Source of the DNA: a bacterium
Lineage (GTDB): Bacteria; Bdellovibrionota_C; UBA2361; SZUA-149
Assembly (NCBI GenBank): GCA_003230795.1
Contig: QIGM01000230.1
Location: 1-6,464 of the forward strand
Direction of reading: 5' to 3'
Length of the DNA stretch: 6,464 nt
Shown here: one piece after another, positions 1-5,213 of the stretch
Position numbering within the stretch: position 1 is the stretch's first letter
Layout: every line of letters starts with the position of its first letter
The notes under the pieces: generated by a model
The model's database searches: none
Told to the model about the DNA's origin: nothing
The model's input: only the letters and a program-made list of their open reading frames with translations
Program-made: the position numbers and the translations under genes

Positions 1-151
1 GCGATTAGCATTTGACAATTTCGTACTAGCCTAGAATTACAACGTTAATGACCCGTTCTTATAGAATACACCTATCCTACTGAACGCTTACAAATCAATT
101 ACCTTACGAGACATTCAAAGCTATCGAGAATTTCCCCTTTTGATGACAATC
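1..151. other. Gene-free tail downstream of rep
   Basis: No convincing coding frame, RNA gene or strong rho-independent terminator is visible in this stretch, which follows the stop codon of the minus-strand initiator gene. A TTGACA hexamer (12-17) and a TAGAAT hexamer (32-37) occur, but only 14 bases separate them, too few for a normal sigma70 promoter. The rep transcript probably ends here or runs past the window edge. Confidence 0.5.
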
Positions 152-1816
152 TTAGGACTTAACCGCCTTTACTAGCTCTTCTCGAATGCAATTACCGAGT
201 GCTTCTTCGTAGTGCTCGTTTTGTAAAACTGACTTGAGAAACAGCATTCGCTTTTCCACAGCAGCCCGCACCTCTTCCACGCCCGCAGTTCCAAGCGCTG
301 ACGCCGCCGCCGCAACTTCGGCATCGCTGATACTTTGCTTGTTTCCCTTCGGAGCGCTGACAGAATCCCGCGAAGCGCTTCCGGTACTAGGCACAGCCTC
401 AGCCGCTTGCGAACGTGCTGATGAAGTAAATACCTTTAGTTCGGGTCGTCCTCGGCCCCGCGCAGCGCCACCAGGTACCCGCGCAGCGCTGAGGCTAGCC
501 TCAGCAAACTCATCAGGAACTGTGAAGCGGTGCGGTGCCTCCACTGCGCGATAAAGAAAGCCAACGGCGTTCTTTGATACTTTGCGATCATTGGTCGCCA
601 AGAGATGGTCGTAGTAGGCGAGGATTGGCTCGAGTTTTAGGCAATCGCTGGCTGACTTCTTGCGGACTAGCCTTCGAGCTTGAGGTTCGGCGATGCCGCG
701 ACCTACTAAGGCTCGAAACAGTTTTGTCGCTGGCGAGATTTTACTCCCCTCCCCTTGCTGATGTAAGGGCGCATTAGACAGCACACCATTATCATTTATG
801 CCGCCTCTGCATGCGCGAAAACGCGCTACTGCTTGTTCTCCCCTACCGCTGACCTCGAAGGTAGAAAGAAAACCAAGGGCAATTAGCTCTTCGCCTGCAG
901 GCTCAAGCTGTTGCTTAATGCTTGAAACGTACTTGTAGCTACGTGAAAGTCCGATCTTTTCAAATGCGAGCAGGTGAAGTGGAATCTCCACAGTGGATTT
1001 GTAATAGAAGTGCTTATCAAGATAGCGATACAATCTCCTGCTAACCGCGCTTTTCAAGGCGAAATAGAAATCCAAATCGAGCTTTTTTACGAAGCCGGAC
1101 TTGAAGGAGTTGAATAGAACCTCGCTCCAGATAAAGAAGCTTTTTGAGTTCTCTTCATCAGCGCCCTTGCGGCTGGCAGATACCCGTTTGGCGCGGTTAT
1201 CTACGATCTCGTAAGCATCGATGATACCGAAGTTTCTGGTTTGATACGCCTTGCTGGAATTATCGTAGAACGCATTTGAAGAGCGAATTCGAACTCCACT
1301 CAGTCGATCGAGCGACTTGATTAAACGGCTATAGCTACGTCCCTCCGTGCTCCAGCGAAGCGTTTTTAGGAGCTCATATCGCGTAAAATAGACTTTTCGG
1401 TTGCGAAAACCCTGGTCCATGCTCATCCGCATCAGGCCTAAAACCACGTCATCGTCGGTAGAGGTTGGAAGACCGAACTTGTCAGCTCCGGTGATAATCC
1501 ATTTGCGTTCGCTGAGCTCGCCGTTTGGCTGCCGATGATGATCGCTAAATTCCAGTGTTTTTATGTTCGGATTGCTTCTCGTGGAGAGAACGGCAAGCGG
1601 AAACTCGGCCAAGTTCATTTCATCTCGAGAACTTGCTCCTGCTTTGCTAAAACTAAAAGCAAATTTAGACGCGCTCTGGCTTTCCGTTGCCGGATTCTGC
1701 CGCCGGGCACTTTCGTGCAGATGGGGCCGAGCACTTTCGTGCAGATGAGTTCGTTCGCGGTTTGAATTCATCGCCAGTTGATCTGGAACTGGGTTCGATT
1801 TGGAGAATGAGTGCAT
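152..1816 (-). CDS. RPA-family replication initiator protein
   Basis: Predicted plasmid-type replication initiator that would bind the iterons beside its own start and open the origin. The body, about residues 68-325, reads as the replication initiator protein A (RPA) family: NLAEFPLAVLSTR at 68-80, RKWIITGADKFGLPTSTDDD at 104-123, then YFTRYELLKTLRWS, FFIWSEVLFNSF at 227-238, LDLDFYFALKSAVSRRLYRYLD at 246-267, and a winged-helix-like IPLHLLAFEKIGLSRSYKYV at 278-297. A second helical block follows (about 362-432, with VSKNAVGFLYRAVE). The tail is rich in Ala, Ser, Gly and Arg and contains RGRGRP (453-458), resembling an AT-hook. The N-terminus carries two tandem copies of HLHESAR. The first Met is preferred: minus-strand TAAGGA lies 4 bases before it, while Met16 has no comparable ribosome site. 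The gene is divergent from parAB across the origin. Family assignment is firm; the cognate origin is inferred from adjacency. Confidence 0.88.
   Translation of the reverse strand: MHSFSKSNPVPDQLAMNSNRERTHLHESARPHLHESARRQNPATESQSASKFAFSFSKAGASSRDEMNLAEFPLAVLSTRSNPNIKTLEFSDHHRQPNGELSERKWIITGADKFGLPTSTDDDVVLGLMRMSMDQGFRNRKVYFTRYELLKTLRWSTEGRSYSRLIKSLDRLSGVRIRSSNAFYDNSSKAYQTRNFGIIDAYEIVDNRAKRVSASRKGADEENSKSFFIWSEVLFNSFKSGFVKKLDLDFYFALKSAVSRRLYRYLDKHFYYKSTVEIPLHLLAFEKIGLSRSYKYVSSIKQQLEPAGEELIALGFLSTFEVSGRGEQAVARFRACRGGINDNGVLSNAPLHQQGEGSKISPATKLFRALVGRGIAEPQARRLVRKKSASDCLKLEPILAYYDHLLATNDRKVSKNAVGFLYRAVEAPHRFTVPDEFAEASLSAARVPGGAARGRGRPELKVFTSSARSQAAEAVPSTGSASRDSVSAPKGNKQSISDAEVAAAASALGTAGVEEVRAAVEKRMLFLKSVLQNEHYEEALGNCIREELVKAVKS
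488..505. repeat. 18-base perfect palindrome inside rep
   Basis: GCTGAGGCTAGCCTCAGC is a perfect inverted repeat with no spacer, in the part of rep encoding the Ala/Ser-rich C-terminal linker. The function is unknown; it could be incidental to codon use in a low-complexity region. Confidence 0.6.
1704..1747. repeat. Tandem 24-base repeat in rep 5' end
   Basis: Two copies of CGRGCACTTTCGTGCAGATG (1704-1723 and 1728-1747) match at 19 of 20 positions with a 24-base period. On the minus strand they encode HLHESAR twice (residues 24-30 and 32-38). Each copy contains the small dyad GCAC-TTTC-GTGC, and on the minus strand each contains the CACGA core also seen in the iterons. The repeat keeps frame, so it may be only a protein repeat. 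Confidence 0.8.
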
Positions 1817-1820
1817 GTAT

Positions 1821-1826
1821 TCCTTA
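1821..1826 (-). promoter_or_regulatory. Ribosome binding site of rep
   Basis: On the minus strand TAAGGA sits 4 bases before the ATG at 1814-1816. It is a fair Shine-Dalgarno match and the reason for choosing the upstream Met over Met16. Confidence 0.6.
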
Positions 1827-1891
1827 ACACAAAAAACAAAACTTACTTTAACTAGCTTTAAGTCAGTTGGAGATTTGTATCAAGGTACTTG

Positions 1892-1956
1892 AAGTTTTAT
1901 CAATATAGTTTTTTTAAATAAGTACTATAGTACAAGGCCAGAAAATCTAATAATAT
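1892..1956. other. AT-rich block beside the iterons, candidate DNA unwinding element
   Basis: This stretch is strongly AT-rich, with runs such as GTTTTATCAATATAG and TTTTTTTAAATAAG, and lies immediately on the rep side of the iteron array. Iteron origins normally pair the array with an AT-rich segment that melts when Rep binds. That role here is inferred from composition and position. The block also serves as the rep leader and promoter region. No exact DnaA box was found in it. Confidence 0.45.
1922..1933. promoter_or_regulatory. 12-base palindrome GTACTATAGTAC in rep upstream region
   Basis: Perfect palindrome about 106 bases upstream of the rep start. On the minus strand it contains TATAGT (1924-1929), a 5 of 6 match to a sigma70 -10 box, although no good -35 lies at the right spacing. 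A palindrome over a -10 element would suit an autorepression operator. It shares the GTAC-N4-GTAC architecture with the centre of the large palindrome upstream of parA. Confidence 0.4.
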
Positions 1957-1981
1957 CAGTGGCTTAAGGCTCGTTTTTTAT

Positions 1982-2091
1982 TTCGTTTCACGCTGTTTTC
2001 ATCTTCGAATCACGATACGCTGCTACTCAAATCACGATAGCGATTATTTCAAAACACGCTTTACTTACTCTCGTTGCACGAGAAATTTAGG
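1982..2091 (+). repeat. Five iterons in exact 22-base register (origin of replication)
   Basis: Five direct repeats begin at 1982, 2004, 2026, 2048 and 2070, exactly 22 bases apart, about two helical turns. Each has the form YTC(A/G)-N3-CACG. The clearest are TTCGAATCACGATACGC (2004-2020), CTCAAATCACGATAGCG (2026-2042) and TTCAAAACACGCTTTAC (2048-2064), giving a consensus near TTCAAATCACGATA. The outer copies are more degenerate: TTCGTTTCACGCTGTTT at 1982 and CTCGTTGCACGAGAAAT at 2070. Regular helical phasing next to a rep gene and an AT-rich block is the standard layout of an iteron-controlled oriV, so Rep is the likely binder. Confidence 0.8.
2069..2083. repeat. Inverted repeat overlapping the fifth iteron
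   Basis: TCTCGT-TGC-ACGAGA forms a perfect 6+3+6 dyad that includes the CACG core of the fifth iteron. In several iteron plasmids Rep monomers bind direct iterons and Rep dimers bind related inverted repeats. Whether that applies here is speculation from the layout. Confidence 0.45.
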
Positions 2092-2112
2092 CTAGAAGCG
2101 GCTCAATTAAGC

Positions 2113-2271
2113 TTCGTTTCCCGTTCGTGCATCGACTTCTTAAGTTCATTTCACAAAAGGCCATTCTCCGGCTTGTTGTTGGCTCTTGAGCCACTTAATT
2201 CAAAGCACGATATCCTTATGTCAAAGCCCGTGCATTGGGACGAATTAGTCTTACTTCAGAACACGATAGAT
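2113..2271. repeat. Degenerate and inverted iteron-like copies
   Basis: Beyond the regular array are weaker copies out of 22-base phase: TTCGTTTCCCG at 2113-2123 (one mismatch to the CACG core), an inverted copy at 2120-2136 (minus strand GTCGATGCACGAACGG), TTCATTTCACA at 2145-2155, TTCAAAGCACGATATCC at 2199-2215, TCAAAGCCCG at 2221-2230 and TTCAGAACACGATAGAT at 2255-2271. The copies at 2199 and 2255 are as good as those in the regular array. They may be extra Rep sites for copy control or remnants of a longer array. Confidence 0.55.
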
Positions 2272-2497
2272 AGGGGCGGGTAATCAAGAGCGTTGTCTAA
2301 GTATCTAATATTACTAAAGAAAGGGCGCATGCGCAACTTCTCTTAGTTCGAAAATAACATGATATTTAGCGTAATAAGAGGAGAAAAAAGGCAAAATCGG
2401 GTATTGAGTTAAACCGCTAAGTAGCTGTTTTTACTAATAACACATGGCGGGCGTCGAAAAATAAGCCCTAACTTGCGGAGGAAACGCGCTTGAATTA
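2272..2497. other. Gene-free spacer between origin and parA leader
   Basis: No plausible gene is seen. The stretch includes a GCGCATGCGC palindrome (2325-2334), a purine run (2377-2390) that resembles a ribosome site but has no start codon followed by an open frame, and AT-rich segments with no strong promoter pair. It probably belongs to the origin or parAB control region. Confidence 0.4.
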
Positions 2498-2527
2498 CTT
2501 ATGTCAGTACACGTGTACTGACATAAG
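2498..2527. promoter_or_regulatory. 30-base perfect palindrome upstream of parA
   Basis: The left half CTTATGTCAGTACAC is followed directly by its exact reverse complement, with no spacer, centred between 2512 and 2513. The dyad ends 62 bases before the parA GTG. The core is CACGTG, as in canonical chromosomal parS, flanked by TGTC and GACA as in the parS-like sites downstream but with a wider gap. Candidate roles are operator for parAB autoregulation, an additional centromere site, or an origin element. A weak TTGAAT (2490-2495) with TGTACT (2514-2519), 18 bases apart, could be a promoter overlapped by the palindrome. Confidence 0.75.
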
Positions 2528-2540
2528 GTGCCGTTGCTAG

Positions 2541-2555
2541 AAAGCGATTCGCTTT
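2541..2555 (+). promoter_or_regulatory. Small stem-loop in the parA leader
   Basis: AAAGCG-ATT-CGCTTT can fold into a 6 bp stem with a 3-base loop, about 34 bases before the parA start. It lies upstream of, not over, the ribosome site (GAGG at 2581-2584, 5 bases before GTG). A regulatory role is possible but unproven. Confidence 0.35.
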
Positions 2556-2589
2556 TCGGCTTGTAGTGTAAAGATCGAGTGAGGCTCTT

Positions 2590-3390
2590 GTGGACAGAAT
2601 CTATGCGATAGTTAATCAGAAGGGTGGAGTAGGGAAGACTACTACGACAGCTAACTTGGCTGCCGGTGTAGCCCAGCTTGGAAACAAGGTGCTTGCGATT
2701 GACTTGGATGCCCAAGCCAATCTTTCAGCCCACTATGGTTATGTGTGTGATGCGAGCGCAGAAGCCGGAAGCATGTATGAAGTCTTGCGTGATGGCATTC
2801 CTATCAAAGAGATTACGATGGAGGTTGAAGATAATCTTTTTCTCGCCCCGGCAAGTCTTCTACTGAGCGCCGCTGATTTAGAGCTTGGAGGAGTGATAGG
2901 TCGAGAGCTATTGCTTCGCAAAGCGATAGACTCCGTAAAAGATGATTTCGACTATATCTTTATAGACTGCCCACCTTCACTCGGTTTACTTTCACTAAAC
3001 GGCCTAGTCGCCGCGTCACAAGTAATCGTTCCAGTTCAAAGTGAGTTTCTTGCTCTGCATGGAGTAAGGCAATTACTCGACACCATTGACCAGGTTCGTA
3101 GTGCTTACAACCCTTCGCTTAGGGTAGGGGGGGTGCTGCTTTGCTTGCATGATTCTAGACGCCGGCTATCGAAGAGCGTCGCAGAGACAGTGCGAGAATA
3201 CTTTGGCGACTTAGTTTTTGACATTATTATTAGGACAAACGTTGCACTCGCTGAGGCTCCGGCTCGCGGTGTATCAATCTTTCGTTACGATGCACGCTCT
3301 AGCGGTGCTGAGGATTATGGAAAACTTGCTCAGGAGGTCTGCTTAAATGACCAGAAGAAAGGTAACATTCGACGTCAATCCACTCCTTAG
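2590..3390 (+). CDS. parA: ParA/Soj-family partition ATPase
   Basis: Cytoplasmic, nucleoid-associated ATPase that works with ParB bound at parS to segregate the replicon. The 266-residue protein has the deviant Walker A KGGVGKTT at 11-18 with its signature lysine K11, the A' motif DLDAQAN at 38-44, Walker B DYIFIDCPPS at 121-130, and conserved VPVQSEFLALHGV at 147-159 and AEAPARGVSIFRYDA at 221-235. It has no N-terminal HTH, so it is the short Soj-like type and does not carry the operator-binding domain of long plasmid ParAs such as P1 ParA. The GTG start is preceded by GAGG at good spacing, and the N-terminus MDRIYAIVNQKGGVGKT begins where this family usually begins. The last 15 residues or so are read from DNA that also encodes the start of parB. 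Functional assignment is secure; chromosomal versus plasmid origin is not. Confidence 0.96.
   Translation: MDRIYAIVNQKGGVGKTTTTANLAAGVAQLGNKVLAIDLDAQANLSAHYGYVCDASAEAGSMYEVLRDGIPIKEITMEVEDNLFLAPASLLLSAADLELGGVIGRELLLRKAIDSVKDDFDYIFIDCPPSLGLLSLNGLVAASQVIVPVQSEFLALHGVRQLLDTIDQVRSAYNPSLRVGGVLLCLHDSRRRLSKSVAETVREYFGDLVFDIIIRTNVALAEAPARGVSIFRYDARSSGAEDYGKLAQEVCLNDQKKGNIRRQSTP
3332..3337 (+). promoter_or_regulatory. Ribosome binding site of parB, inside parA
   Basis: AGGAGG lies 9 bases before the ATG at 3347 and within the parA reading frame. This near-ideal Shine-Dalgarno site supports the parB start that overlaps parA by 44 bases and implies that the pair is translated from one message. Confidence 0.8.
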
Positions 3391-4234
3391 CGGACCGACC
3401 CTCGAATCACGCACGAGATCGGGAAGTCCTTTTCGCTTTATCCCTATTGAGGATATCGATGTTGATCCGGACCAGCCTCGCCGTTTGTTTAATCAGGAGG
3501 CCCTAAAAGAGCTTTCAGAGTCGATTAAAGAGTTCGGCGTTCTTTGCCCAATACGTGTAAGGGTTCTAGGAGCCGGCACATATAGACTGGTTTCTGGTGA
3601 GCGACGACTGCGCGCGAGCAAACTGCTTGGCTTAGATACCATTCCATCAGTTATCGATACGGACGAGGACAGTGCGGAATCCACTCTCAGCAAGCAGTTA
3701 GTTGAAAACATCCAGCGACAAGACCTCAGCTCTATGGAGAAGGCCATTGCGGTGGGTCAACTCAGAGACCAGTTTTCTCTTTCGGTAAGAGACATCGGAA
3801 AGAAGCTGGGAGTTTCTAAGTCCCAGGTTCAACGTAGCTTCGACATCCTTTCACTTCCGGATGACTTACAAGCTGCTTTAATTGCTGGAGCCGCAGAGAG
3901 CAAAATCTTGTTACTTAAGGACGTAGAAGATAGAGCCGTTCGTAAAGCGCTTGTCGAAAATCTCGATAACATCAGCCGTAACAATCTTCAGGAGAAGATT
4001 GAAGAGTTCAAAGGCAGAAACAGCAAGGTGTCCCACGGTGGGACAGTTAAGCCAAAACAAACGAAGGCGCTTAGTCTTGAGGATACGCGAATCTTGGAAG
4101 ACATTCAGCGAGCGCTGGGAACAAAGGTTCAGATAGTTCGAAATTCAGGTAACCCCAAGAAGGGTAAGCTAGTACTGGACTTCTACTCAGAGGAAGCCTT
4201 TGAAGAGATTTACGACCGTCTACTCTCGAGTTAA
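3347..4234 (+). CDS. parB: ParB/Spo0J-family centromere-binding protein
   Basis: Binds parS, loads onto DNA as a CTP-dependent clamp in this family, and stimulates ParA. The 295-residue protein has a disordered N-terminus, a ParB N-terminal domain (about 31-125) with the CTP-pocket motif GERRLRA at 84-90 and ENIQRQDLSSMEKA at 120-133, a helix-turn-helix (about 145-166, SVRDIGKKLGVSKSQVQRSF), and a C-terminal dimerisation segment (about 243-293, GTKVQIVRNSG then GKLVLDFYSEEAFEEIYDRL). The recognition stretch SKSQVQRSF differs from the common SRSxVxNxLRLL pattern, which fits the altered parS sequence here. A parS-like site is embedded in codons 228-234 (VSHGGTV), the linker between HTH and dimer domain, and a second copy follows the stop codon. 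It overlaps parA by 44 bases and is almost certainly co-transcribed with it. Confidence 0.95.
   Translation: MTRRKVTFDVNPLLSGPTLESRTRSGSPFRFIPIEDIDVDPDQPRRLFNQEALKELSESIKEFGVLCPIRVRVLGAGTYRLVSGERRLRASKLLGLDTIPSVIDTDEDSAESTLSKQLVENIQRQDLSSMEKAIAVGQLRDQFSLSVRDIGKKLGVSKSQVQRSFDILSLPDDLQAALIAGAAESKILLLKDVEDRAVRKALVENLDNISRNNLQEKIEEFKGRNSKVSHGGTVKPKQTKALSLEDTRILEDIQRALGTKVQIVRNSGNPKKGKLVLDFYSEEAFEEIYDRLLSS
4029..4045. promoter_or_regulatory. parS: parS-like site inside parB
   Basis: TGTCCCACGGTGGGACA is a perfect 8+1+8 inverted repeat resembling canonical parS (TGTTCCACGTGGAACA type). It differs by C for T in the fourth position of each arm and by one extra central base. It lies in frame within the ParB linker. 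A parS inside the parB homologue has a precedent in Bacillus subtilis spo0J. An identical second copy 207 bases away argues strongly against chance. Confidence 0.85.
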
Positions 4235-4235
4235 G

Positions 4236-4252
4236 TGTCCCACGGTGGGACA
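4236..4252. promoter_or_regulatory. parS: parS-like site after parB stop
   Basis: Identical 17-base copy TGTCCCACGGTGGGACA, separated by one base from the parB stop codon. The identity extends to 19 bases (4028-4046 and 4235-4253). It is free of coding constraint, so conservation of the same sequence points to selection as a binding site. It lies in the 43-base gap before the polyprenyl synthetase gene. Confidence 0.87.
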
Positions 4253-4274
4253 GCTAGACAGTGGGACAGCTAGA
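4245..4274 (+). repeat. Tandem parS half-site repeat
   Basis: GTGGGACAGCTAGA occurs at 4245-4258 and again at 4261-4274, a 16-base period. The first copy is the right arm of the parS-like palindrome plus its flank; the second supplies an isolated right arm GTGGGACA (4261-4268) with no matching left arm. It may be a ParB half site or a duplication by replication slippage. Confidence 0.7.
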
Positions 4275-4277
4275 TAA

Positions 4278-5165
4278 GTGAAAGCAGAAAACACTAGCGA
4301 TTTCAATAGGTTAGCTAACATTTTTAACGCCTGGCTTAAACCTCAGGTCTCAGGGTCTGCTGGCGGCTTAGCGGAAATTTCAAGCTACACTCTTCAGTTG
4401 CCCGGCAAACGACTTCGCCCGGTGCTCTGTTTGGCTGTGGCTGAAATGCTAGACGTGAAACTCGATTCTCTCCGCACACCCTGCTTATCGTTAGAGTATA
4501 TCCATGTGTACTCGCTGATCCATGATGATCTTCCAGCTCTCGATGACGACTCCCTTCGAAGAGGCCAAGCAACAGCCCATATTAAGTTCGGCGAGGCGGC
4601 TGCATTGCTCGCAGCAGACCATCTTCAGGCTCAGGCTTATAAAGTTCTGACTAGCGATCGAAGTATCCCAGCAGAAACTCGCTTAGCCGTTCTCGACACC
4701 ATCGCTAAGGCCTCAATGGATCTTTGTGAAGGTCAGCTGCTAGACGTTTCAGCCCCTAAAAAAGGCACTTTCGAGCAGCAATTAGCAGAGCTAGAAAAGC
4801 GGCATTCACTGAAGACCGGAGCCTTGATTCGAGCAGCGCTAAGCATTCCGAGCCACTTTCTTCCAGAGTTAGAGCGCGCAGCTATGCAGAGCAGGCTAGA
4901 AGAGTTTGGCCATCACTTTGGCTTACTCTTCCAAATTACGGACGATATTCTCGATGTCACCTCTAGCGAAGAGGCTATGGGAAAAGACCTTAGCTCCGAC
5001 GAAGAGAGAGGCACTCCTACTTATGTCAGTGTCTGTGGTTTAGAGCGTGCGCAAGAGCTTGCGGCGGAATCCGCTAACTTGGCGAAGAAATCACTATCTG
5101 AATTTGGCGAGAAAGCTGGGTTCTTACAGTCATTATGCGATGTTATTCGTTTAAGAGATCGATAA
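4278..5165 (+). CDS. ispA: Polyprenyl (probably farnesyl) diphosphate synthase
   Basis: Cytosolic trans-prenyltransferase predicted to condense isopentenyl diphosphate with allylic diphosphates to make short-chain prenyl diphosphates for quinones and cell-wall lipid carriers. The 295-residue length suits IspA. Visible motifs are GKRLRP at 43-48 (diphosphate binding), the first aspartate-rich motif DDLPALDDDSLRRG at 83-96 with two residues between the aspartate groups as in bacterial FPP/GGPP synthases, KTGALI at 179-184, and the second motif DDILD at 222-226. The usual lysine in the GKxTY segment is Thr here (GTPTY at 245-249). The GTG start directly follows an in-frame TAA and no good Shine-Dalgarno site is visible, so expression may rely on coupling to parB upstream. 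It sits 43 bases after parB on the same strand; no terminator is seen between them. Exact chain length cannot be told from sequence. Confidence 0.88.
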   Translation: MKAENTSDFNRLANIFNAWLKPQVSGSAGGLAEISSYTLQLPGKRLRPVLCLAVAEMLDVKLDSLRTPCLSLEYIHVYSLIHDDLPALDDDSLRRGQATAHIKFGEAAALLAADHLQAQAYKVLTSDRSIPAETRLAVLDTIAKASMDLCEGQLLDVSAPKKGTFEQQLAELEKRHSLKTGALIRAALSIPSHFLPELERAAMQSRLEEFGHHFGLLFQITDDILDVTSSEEAMGKDLSSDEERGTPTYVSVCGLERAQELAAESANLAKKSLSEFGEKAGFLQSLCDVIRLRDR

Positions 5166-5213
5166 AATCCATACCGAATTTACAGATTCAGAGCCTTACA
5201 GCCCGCCGCAATC
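5166..5213. other. Convergent gap between ispA and the NtrC-type gene
   Basis: Only 48 bases separate the two stop codons. No clear GC-rich hairpin followed by a T run is present on either strand, so termination is either factor-dependent or extends into the opposing genes. Confidence 0.4.

Noticed and set aside
12..37. TTGACA...TAGAAT promoter
   Set aside because: The 14-base spacer is too short for sigma70, and no gene starts downstream of it.
252..260. DnaA-box match TTTTCCACA
   Set aside because: A single copy inside the rep coding region, about 1.7 kb from the iterons, with no cluster. Chance is the simplest explanation.
294..493. Recurrent AGCGCTGA motifs in the 3' part of rep
   Set aside because: They match repeated Ala/Ser codons in a low-complexity protein region and have no regular spacing.
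2074..2283. 69-codon plus-strand open frame across the degenerate iterons
   Set aside because: It starts at a non-ATG codon inside the fifth iteron, has no good ribosome site and no recognisable domain. The DNA is better explained as origin sequence.
2377..2390. Purine-rich stretch resembling a ribosome binding site upstream of a small gene
   Set aside because: No start codon followed by an open frame occurs at a suitable distance; a stop codon follows soon after in the likely frame.
2434..2715. 93-codon minus-strand open frame over the large palindrome and parA start
   Set aside because: It overlaps the secure 5' end of parA and the regulatory region, and its protein has no recognisable features.
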